NCBI GenBank assembly: GCA_949987565.1
Contig: OX465104.1
Span: forward strand, 186,001 to 250,000
Origin: Luidia sarsii
Lineage: Eukaryota > Echinodermata > Asteroidea > Paxillosida > Luidiidae
Direction: 5' to 3'
DNA: 64,000 nt
In this document: positions 11,955-20,852 of the stretch, in pieces
How the letters are laid out: every line of letters starts with the position of its first letter
How positions within the stretch are numbered: the first letter of the stretch is position 1
Notes under the pieces: generated by a model
What the model was told of the DNA's origin: nothing
Databases searched by the model: none
What the model saw: the letters and a program-made list of their open reading frames with translations, nothing else
Program-made: the position numbers and the translations under genes

Positions 11955-12090
11955 TGGCGCTCCACGTCAACCCGGCGAAGACTAGTTGAATACCAGTATT
12001 TTAGAAGGCCGCCATCTAAAGACTGGATTACTCAGATGGCAAGAGTGCTGGTACGCAAAACCAGACGTCTGTGAAATTCCGACCAAGTTG
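11955..12090 (+). mobile_element. tRNA-derived SINE copy
   Basis: CCCGGCGAAGACTAGTTGA, then GGCCGCCATCTAAAGACTGG and ACTCAGATGGCAAGAG: the same leader plus A-box arrangement as the copies at 41.5 and 57.6 kb. Upstream of GAL3ST. Confidence 0.65.
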
Positions 12091-12477
12091 GCAAGAAAGA
12101 GATGAAAGTATCTATCAGTTATATAATCCAGCTGCAGCAGTTTTGGAAGTACATAAATTGCATTTTAGACTTATTTTTTTTAATTTTTATTGCAGATTTC
12201 ATATTCATCGAGGCCAACATAACTTCAATCGGATCGTACATATCTCAAAACAAATCAGAGGGTCAGACTAGTCGACCCTATAGCACACTCTCACTCTCAC
12301 TCTCACTCTAGGGATTTGCCCTACTCGACGGGCTAAGTGTCACCGTGTGTCCGGTCCTTTGTCCGACAGCCTGCATGGAAATGCAGTCAGCTCGGCCTCT
12401 GGCATTCTAATAACTGCTGCTTTCTAATGCAAACATTTTATTTAGGAGTAAGCTCTGAATAGCATACGAATGGTACG

Positions 12478-12650
12478 TTTCCCGACGACGGGCAGAGCAC
12501 ACACCGACCCAGACACGTTGGATTAACGGCTGTAGTCAAAGCCACACTCCATCTCGAAAGAGATGACTTATACGGCGGCACTGCAAAGTGTTCACTATAC
12601 AAATTTGCTTCCACCGTTCAAACCTTTAAAAGTCATCTAACATTAATTTT
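12478..12650. mobile_element. Foldback-family fragment (GACGACGGGCAGAG type)
   Basis: Shares CCCGACGACGGGCAGAGCAC, AGCCACACTCCATCTC and a 3' part with elements at 50190-50350 and 54915-55275. It lies just upstream of the GAL3ST coding start. Confidence 0.6.
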
Positions 12651-12788
12651 GAAATACTTTAACTTGCATACATTTTATGCCGAGCAATCACTGTACAAAG
12701 GCAGTGTCAAATGTGGACAGTACAGTTGGTGATTTCTGGGCTATGAATGCTAGATATTGATTGTATCTATTTATTCAATAGGGACACA

Positions 12789-14897
12789 ATGTGGAAACGT
12801 CGGTTTTTTGCTCTCACAGTAGCGCTTCTGCTGTCCTGCCTCTATCCCGCGTTGAGCTGGTGGCTCCGCGCCTCAGAAGTCGTCGAGAGGGCGCCCTCAG
12901 CACGAACGCCCCCTCGACCAACAGGCGTGCGGCCCGGTGTGGGACCGCGCCCGCCGCCGCCTAAGACGCTCGCCCATTGGCCGGAGGATGGCACGGTCGC
13001 CATGGAGACGACGCACGATGGGCGGTGCTCGCCCCGGCTGCGCGTAGCCTACGTGAAGACGCACAAGACGGCCAGCTCGACGCTGCAGAACATCGTCTAC
13101 CGCTGGGGCGAGCGCCACAACTTGACCTTTGCCCTGCCGGCCTCGGGCGTCCACATCCGGTTCCCGTTGACCCGTCAGCAACTAGTTCCTTCCCCGACAG
13201 GCACGTACGACACACTGGCCAACCACGTCAGGTTCGAGCCAAAAGGTAAGGTACTTTTAGCCAAATAGTAATTCTCCCTTTGAAAAGGGTCCTGCTAGGA
13301 TCGAGACGTCAGCCCCCTATAATTATGTATGAGCCAAAATGTCTATCATTTCGCGAGTCAAAAGGTATTTATTTCGGGAGTCAAAAGGTATTTATTTCGC
13401 GAGTCAAAAGGTATCTTGCCAACCCAAAGGTTAAGATGCTTATGTAGCCTAAGCTAGGTACATAACCTATTTTAGCCAGCCAAAAGGAAGAACATTTATT
13501 TATCTGTGCTGAAGTGAACTATGTAACGAGTGAAGTGGTAGGGTACGTATGTGAAATATCTTGCAGTGACATCTTGCGCATAATCTCAACTTCGCAGAAC
13601 CCCCCTTTTTAAGAGTTACCGGCTCCTCTCTGGAAGTTGCTGGCTCTTCCATGAGCCTTGTTTAGAAGTGACCGGCTCTTTCTAGGAGTTGCCGATTCCT
13701 CTTTACGAGTTACCGGTTCTTCTCTAAGAGTTTACTTACCGGTTATCGGCTCTTCTTTAGGAGATACCGGTTCTTCTCTAAGTATTACAGGTTCTTCTCC
13801 AGGAGACGGTTGCACTCCTTTAACAGTTGCCGGCCGTTTTCTAACACTAGTCTTAAGGGCCCTTTACCGGCTCTTCTCTAAAGAGTTACCGGCTCTTCTC
13901 TAAAGAGTTACCGGCTCTTCTCTAAAAGTCACCGGTCAGTCATTCTTGAGAGAAATTGTGCAGACGGCGTTTTGAGTAATCAGCACCCTCACTTCCTTTT
14001 GGTTTTCTCTCGTCTCGATCTACCTGAGGTGCAGCTTTTAGAGAACTCCTTCCACCCGACGCTGCGTACATCACCATCCTGCGTGACCCCAGGAACCAGT
14101 TCGAGAGCTACTACGACTACTTCCACTGCCACTCCGACAGTGTGTACGGCGCCAGTCTGACCCACTTCCTGCAGGATCCACATGGCCACCTGAACTACGC
14201 CCTCTACACGCACCGCCGCAACCCCATGTGCGTGGACGCCGCCCGCAATCCGCAACTCTACGACCTTGGATTTGACAGCGCCCTCAGCGGCCGAGCATCA
14301 CCGGCCCAGGGTTGGACAGCGGATGAGTGGATTGAGCTCCTGGGCGCCTCCTTTCATCTCGTGCTGATCGCCGACCACTTCCTCGAGTCGCTGGTGGCGC
14401 TGAAGCACGCCCTCTGCTGGGAGGTAGATGACGTGGTGGCGCTCGACATGAACCGACGCCTCTTCCTGCCGACGCTGCAGCCAAGCGATGATATAGCTGA
14501 GAGCGCTGGGATCGGGAGCGAGGATCACCCGGCCTCCTCGCAGTCCCTGGACCGCCTGATCGCCCGCTGGAACACCGGCGACGTTAAGCTCTACCGGCAC
14601 TTCAACCGGACGCTCTGGCGGCGCCTAGATCAGATCGGGCGGGTCACGGTGGACCGAGACGTGGCCGCCATCCAGGCCCGTACCGTTGAGCTGGTCCACC
14701 GGTGCGTGGAGAATATCGAGTGGCTGTCGGCCACGGAGTACCGGACCAAGACTGCCTACCAGACACCGCTCAACAACATCGTGGGCACGTACACGCTCAG
14801 GAGTGACATGAGCGGAGACCCGCTGTGCCAGCGACTCGTCCTGCCTGCGCCTAACTACCTGGACTACCTGCGTCGGCGAATGAAGGGCCAGACCTGA
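12789..14897 (+). CDS. GAL3ST: Galactose 3-O-sulfotransferase (galactosylceramide sulfotransferase family)
   Basis: Two exons, 12789-13245 and about 14035-14897, joined in phase 1, encode about 439 aa, close to vertebrate GAL3ST1. It should be a type II Golgi membrane enzyme that transfers sulfate from PAPS to the 3-OH of galactose on glycolipids or glycans. A short cytoplasmic tail is followed by a hydrophobic anchor (residues ~7-26) and a Pro/Arg-rich stem. The 5'-phosphosulfate loop is VKTHKTASSTLQN (residues ~89-101). The 3'-phosphate motif is ITILRDPRNQFESYYDYF (from ~165). NLTF (111) and NRT are potential N-glycosylation sites. The start at 12789 is chosen because an acceptor-like ...CAATAG ends 7 nt upstream of it, implying a 5' UTR exon. 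An in-frame upstream ATG (12747) would sit inside that intron. Exon 2 could instead start at 14029, since two acceptors lie 6 nt apart. The gene is divergent from SLC26A11. Substrate preference cannot be read from sequence. Confidence 0.93.
13608..13945. repeat. ~22-bp imperfect tandem repeat in the GAL3ST intron
   Basis: Degenerate units of TTACCGGCTCTTCTCTAAAG fill much of the single intron, most regular near 13865-13935. Confidence 0.8.
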
Positions 14898-15897
14898 CGT
14901 CATGTCCAGATGGGAGACGAGGACGACTAACAAAATAACAATCCACAATCATTTAGATGTCGTGAAATCGCGTGCAAATCTGTTATCGAATCCCTATATG
15001 CTCCGTCGTTCATTGCCACCTCACGGTGTAGAAGGTATCACATGTACACGAATCTTGCTGACTTGAAGCCATTAGCGGCCATCTTGCTGCACTACCACGT
15101 CACCGTGTACTGGTGCTTGTTCGTGAGCGTACAAGCACCCGCGACTCGATCGCGCTGTTTGCAAACAGCCAGAGTGAGAGAATATGGCGCCTTCGGACTG
15201 AAGCAAGATGGCGGCTGGTAGCTTCACGGTGGCTGAACTCATTCAAATTACACACGAGGCTCTAAGAAGCCGCTAGTCAGCCAATGCCTGTAGACTTGTG
15301 CGCTATTTCTAGCCGTAGCCTATTAATTTCGACACGGCCATGACTTGTAGTGTGCTAGCGCGCCCTCTCGTGTCCACCCAGTATCGGCTGATGCTTTTTT
15401 CTCTCGAACGAACAGACAGAAGTAGGCATTTTCTGCTAGAAATGCACACTTTTGGTAGAAGCTGCATACTTTTTCTTTATCATAATTGTATCTTTTATTT
15501 CCAAGGCTCAAGAAATAAAACGAAAATGGCTCACAGTTGACTGTTCACTGTGCTTGATTTATTCGTTAGGGGAAATAGAGATCAAATAAATACAGTAGAA
15601 TCGCTTTCTTGGGCAAAAGTATTCCACTCAAAACTGACATTCTAAAAAAATGATGGATTCTTTTCTAATTCTAAGGCTATTCCGTTACGTCTAATTACCT
15701 CATGCCCCAGTCCGGTGCAATAGTATTTATTTGGTTTCATTAACTTCATTTGAGACCAACTAACAAAGTCAATCCAATTCAATCTGCAATCAAACAAATA
15801 CAATAGGCTTTCAATTTGAATTCACGCTTGTGTACAAAAAGGTTGCAAGCTACCAACTGACTGAAATGACCTAAATACAAACCTCATACATTGTCTT

Positions 15898-15990
15898 TAA
15901 AGGGCCTGACGTTTCGATCCTGGCGGGATCTTTCACAGGGCAGAGAGATCCTGCTAGAATCCACACGTCAGGCTCTCTACATCTATGAAA
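15898..15990. mobile_element. ~95-bp palindromic element (CCTGACGTTTCGATCC family)
   Basis: GGGCCTGACGTTTCGATCCT then GGCGGGATCTTTCACAGGG, followed by the inverse AGATCCTGCTAGAATCCACA CGTCAGG. Comparable full copies lie near 28027, 31437, 45476, 48420, 48980 and 63700. Half copies lie near 6368, 6858, 13280, 28335, 33236, 39563, 39648, 47600 and 52926. Confidence 0.75.
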
Positions 15991-16529
15991 GTAACTCTTC
16001 AATATTATTGTATTGAAAAAAATTAACATTACACCTAGTGATATGTACTATAATATCTACATAATTATAGGCCTACATGTACATAATTATACTGACCTTT
16101 TCTTCTCTGAAGCCTAAACTCATTTCAACTGAAACGTGATTTATTCCGAAAAATGTATTTTGGAAAGAATACATTCAGCCTGTTCAGAGGGACATTCTGG
16201 AAAAGATATTCTCTGCAATTTTTGGGGGGGAAATATATTCAAGGCGATCACAGGGAATATGCTTGAGGGGATATTGTAGAAAATATATTCATGGAATATT
16301 CCCAGAGGCATATATTCTTTACAATTTATCCATGGGATATCATCAGAGGATTATAATGAATTATTATTCTGGGGGTAGTATTCCATAGAAATGTATTCCA
16401 TGATATATTTTCTGAGGGATATATTCTGAGGGATGCATTCCCGTGGATAGAGAAGGATTCTGAGGGATATATTCTTGTGGATTTGCAAATCCTGAGGGAT
16501 GTGGGCCTGATTGAATAAAACGCCCAACT

Positions 16530-16820
16530 AAATATCCATGTGGCATTGTGTGGACAGACAAACTTGATGAATGCAGAATACCTGCTGTGGGAATTAAACC
16601 AAATATCCATGTGGTATTGTGTGGACAGACAAACTTGGTGAATGCAGAATACCTGCTTCGGGAATTAAACCAAATATCCATGTGGTATTGTGTGGACAGA
16701 CAAACTTGATGAATGCAGAATACCTGCTGTGGGAATTAAACCAAATATCCATGTGGTATTGTGTGGACAGACAAACTTGATGAATGCAGAATACCTGATG
16801 TGGGCATTAAACCAAATATC
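16530..16820. repeat. 71-bp tandem repeat, about 4 copies
   Basis: AAATATCC starts at 16530, 16601, 16672 and 16743 and AAATATCG at 16814, exactly 71 bp apart. Unrelated in sequence to the 71-bp arrays at 2.9 and 59.4 kb. Confidence 0.93.
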
Positions 16821-17689
16821 GTGTTCTTGTTAAATCTGGAATATCTATTCTCAGCACTATCAACCATGAACACAATAGCCAGGGAATAGTCATGGAATAG
16901 AATGATGGCTTTTAAAATAGTCTTGAGAATTCATGCATAATTATTCCTCACCACTTAACACACGGTAGTTTCAAGTGCTCAAGGTAAATGAAGGCAGCAT
17001 CAGCCAGTAACTGTCTGAGGCACTTTGAGCTATTTTGAAAATATTTGCACTTCTTGAAGAAAAGTTACATGTATTACATATGAATGGACCTACAGCCAAC
17101 CTTCAATATATTCCAATGCTGATGACCGGTCCAGTATAGAAATATAAAATGTGATCAATCAGAATCATCTCTGACAATTATGTACAGGATCCTTTTTTTC
17201 TGATACATGACAGAGAAATAGAAAGAGGCTGAGATGTCCAAAGTGCAACCTTAAAATGCATAGAAGTCCCCATGGCCATGAGAAGGCAACGCATACAAAA
17301 TTTGATTGATAAGGTTTCCATGGAAACTGAATTAAACTAAGTCAACTCAGCCCCTGGGGGTCTCATGGGGGAACTGACGGCCAGCAACTGTCTATAAGAC
17401 ATTGTACCCTGATTGATCTTTTTTTAGATGAAAAGAAAATTTAAAGTTCAAGCCAATATTTTCTGGTTGTTAAAAACAACGGAAAGAAAAAATGACAAGA
17501 TTTTCAAAATCAAAAATTAAATTTGGACTGGACCAGTGGTCGATCTCAACAAACCGATCGTAACTTACAATCAATCGAAAGATGATGAGTGATGCACAAA
17601 AACCGTACACATGGACGATTTCAACTTACGGAACTTATCAATCGTAAGTTGAGTTACGATGCTTTGTAAAGCTTTGTGAAATCCTAACC

Positions 17690-17790
17690 TAGGACTTGAG
17701 CCTGAGACCTCTGGCCTCATGCACATGCGGTTGTGACCATCTGAGCTATCCAGCCCTTAGAGGGGGCCTTCCCAAGTCTTTGCCAGGGTT
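17690..17790 (-). mobile_element. tRNA-derived SINE copy
   Basis: The reverse strand reads AAGGGCTGGATAGCTCAGAT (A-box-like), then CAGGCTCAAGTCC. A foldback-like stretch with CGTAAGTT (17560-17690) sits beside it, in the same order as at 6090-6300. Confidence 0.7.
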
Positions 17791-18084
17791 TGAGGGAACC
17801 AGCCTGAACCATTTAAACATTGACTCCGCATATCTCTAGAGATCGTGCACATCCCATTTTCATTCAGATGGATTGTACCTGGATACATCAGTTGAGATAT
17901 CACACAAAATGGATGCAGGTTTTGAAACCACATGTTGAAAACAAGAATGCATTGGTTACAGTGCATGGGAAATGTAGATTATTTACATAATATCTTAGGG
18001 GGGAAATATTTTCCGTAAATTTCTTTAAGAAATTCTGATACACCGTTGAATCTTTCAGAACCATGTCAACTTGTCAAGAGTTAT

Positions 18085-18932
18085 GGTGACACCATGGGCA
18101 TGATGTACATGGTGACACCATGGGCATGATGTACATGGTGACACCATGGGAATGATGTACATGGTGACACCATGGGCATGATGTACATGGTGACACCATG
18201 GGCATGATGTACATGGTGTCACCATGGGCATGATGTACAGTACATGGTGTCACCATGGGCATGATGTACATGGTGACACCATGGGCATGATGTACATGGT
18301 GACACCATGGGCATGATGTACATGGTGACACCATGGGCATGATGTACATGGTGACACCATGGGCATGATGTACATGGTGACACCATGGGCATGATGTAAA
18401 TGGTGTCACCATGGGCATGATGTACATGGTGTCACCATGGGCATGATGTACATGGTGTCACCATGGGCATGATGTACATGGTGTCACCATGGGCAAGATG
18501 TACATGGTGACACCATGGGCATGATGTACATGGTGTCACCATGGGCATGATGTACATGGTGACACCATGGGCATGATGTACATGGTGTCACCATGGGCAT
18601 GATGTACATGGTGTCACCATGGGCATGATGTACATGGTGACACCATGGGCATGATGTACATGGTGACACCATGGGCATGATGTACATGGTGACACCATGG
18701 GCATGATGTACATGGTGACACCATGGGCATGATGTACATGGTGACACCATGGGCATGATGTACATGGTGACACCATGGGCATGATGTACATGGTGTCACC
18801 ATGGGCATGATGTACATGGTGTCACCATGGGCATGATGTACATGGTGACACCATGGGCATGATGTACATGGTGACACCATGGGCATGATGTACATGGTGT
18901 CACCATGGGCATGATGTACATGGTGTCACCAA
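18085..18932. repeat. 26-bp minisatellite, about 32 copies
   Basis: The unit is GGTGACACCATGGGCATGAT plus GTACAT. Units fall into two classes by the central base of GGTG(A/T)CACC. One unit near 18230 has an extra GTACA. The His/Met/Cys-rich open frames on the reverse strand are repeat artefacts. Confidence 0.96.
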
Positions 18933-19083
18933 AACCTCCTACTTGGTATTCACCATGCAAACCTTCTAATCTCATCCAAGGTCCTTTTAGCAATACACAG
19001 GGAATAAAAGTATAACTTTTATGACTACTTTTTCCAAAGAAATTCTGATACATGTGTACGCTCAAAATAGATGTGAAACCTGT

Positions 19084-20290
19084 CAATGCAGACCTTCCAC
19101 CAGCCAGTGGACGTGTCACGCGTTGACCCCAAATTTCTCGTCCACACAAATCGAATGTCACGTGAGCACAGCGAAAGCGGCCTTGAAAAAGGCTTCGGAA
19201 AATTGTCGTTTTCTATGCCTCAGCGTATCAAATCCTTTCAAATCCAACTTTTCTAGGTAGTTGAAGATCTAATGCGTGCCTCCAATAAGGTTTTTCTTTT
19301 CCAAAAGGATGATTAATATGTATTTTGAGGGTTGTTATTTTACCGAAAAATCGACTGAAAAAGTGCGACGTAAATTCTTATTTTTCTCGACGAAAACAAA
19401 AGTCTCCTCTTAGCTGAGGTAATCATGGGAAAGAGTGTACCTTGATCTAGCAAAACCCCGTGAAGATGATGTCGTAGGTGTTTTAAGAATGCGATGTACA
19501 CCTGAAGTTCTCAACGAGTCCCCCACTTTTTAACGTAGGGGATCGGCCGCCATTATTCGAGCAGGAAAATCCGTGACCTTGTGACCTGAATGGAAAAGCG
19601 CGCGCCCTGATTGGACAATGCCAAGTTAGCCTGCTGAATATTAATAAGTCATTGCTTGGGCACACATGTACTGTACATGTACTGCACGGCCGGGTATTGT
19701 AATTGTGATTGTGTACATGATATGTACAGTACACGTACATTGTACATGTACATGTACATGTACTGCACATGTACACGAGCAGACCATGATTGTGTACGGA
19801 AATGGGCCTACTTCGATGAAATCTCGCGAAAGTCGCCAATTTTCAGTTGGCGATTTGAGCCGAAAACGGAAAGGCTCCTCCTTGTATTATACATGTACAT
19901 GAAGCATTCAATCTCCCCTTTCTCGTGAAATATGTGGTTTATTTCGACTGTTTTTAAGAATTCGATGTACACCTACGGAAAACTGGCCGTCGGATTTTGG
20001 TCCAGAAAGTATGCTTTTTTTGGTCGCGCTGTTACATGTCCAAAATATTAACGAACGTGGACATATTTGATATGAAAATAGAGAGCACGATGTCAGCTAT
20101 CCACTTATCACGCCATCTTGGCAGCACCTATGCTACATCGGGGTATTTTCCTGTGTTTTCCGTAGTCTCGAATTCAGTCTCGCAAAACCTCGTGTAAGCC
20201 GCGGCGCAAATTCGTGCGTGACCCCGGACGAGAAAACTCGGCTATAAAGGCCCGTACGCGTGACACGTCCACTGGCTGCCACTAGGTACA
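19084..20290. mobile_element. Probable foldback element, ~1.2 kb
   Basis: The left end CCAGTGGACGTGTCACGCGT (19101-19120) is inverted at about 20256-20275, and TTTCTCGTCC recurs inverted further in. Inside are a direct repeat of AAGAATGCGATGTACACCT/ AAGAATTCGATGTACACCT and a TACATG-rich tract (19660-19760). No coding content found. Confidence 0.55.
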
Positions 20291-20852
20291 ATGTACTTCC
20301 AACATGCAAACCTACAAATCTTACCCACACTCAAATAAAATAAAAATACATAAAAATATAGGTTTCTTAGCTGACATTTACAAGATAAAACTCTTAAACA
20401 CTATAGTATTGATAATGCATTTCCTTCTAAAAAATTCCAGGAAAAGAGTCCAGAGGGCTTATGAATCCTTTAATATTTTTCTTTGGACTTCAGAAAGCTT
20501 CCTTCTAATAGGCTGGTTAAAACAAACAACTTCAGGACAGCACTTCCAAAGGCTAACCAGAAAACAAGAACGGTCTTAATATTTTGAAAGTTCAGGCATT
20601 TTCAGGGTTGAGTGCGTTCAAGAAAAATTAGAATAAATAAAATTATCTTTTTTGTTCAAAATAATGGAAACAAAAGAGATATGAAATAAAGAAAAACTGA
20701 CTGGGAAGTTTTAAACAATTTAGAAAAATTGCAAATTCAGAAAAAAAACAAATGGAAGGGATTTAAAAATGAACATAAGACCATTTTGTATTTCACCATG
20801 TGAAGGCTCTGAAGAGCTGTCCGTGTTTCAGAGTGAGTTGGGAAGGAGGTTG

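Larger units (their letters stand above)
14898..18070. other. Gene-poor stretch after GAL3ST
   Basis: No gene recognised. AATAAA at 15514 could be the GAL3ST poly(A) signal, about 620 nt past the stop. The stretch holds foldback copies (15235-15325, 15898-15990), AT-rich sequence with many GAATAT/ATATTC motifs (16.15-16.5 kb), the 71-bp array and a SINE. Confidence 0.5.

Noticed and set aside
18074..18895. His/Met/Cys-rich repeat proteins on the minus strand
   Set aside because: Frame translation of a 26-bp repeat. No flanking splice signals or conserved core.
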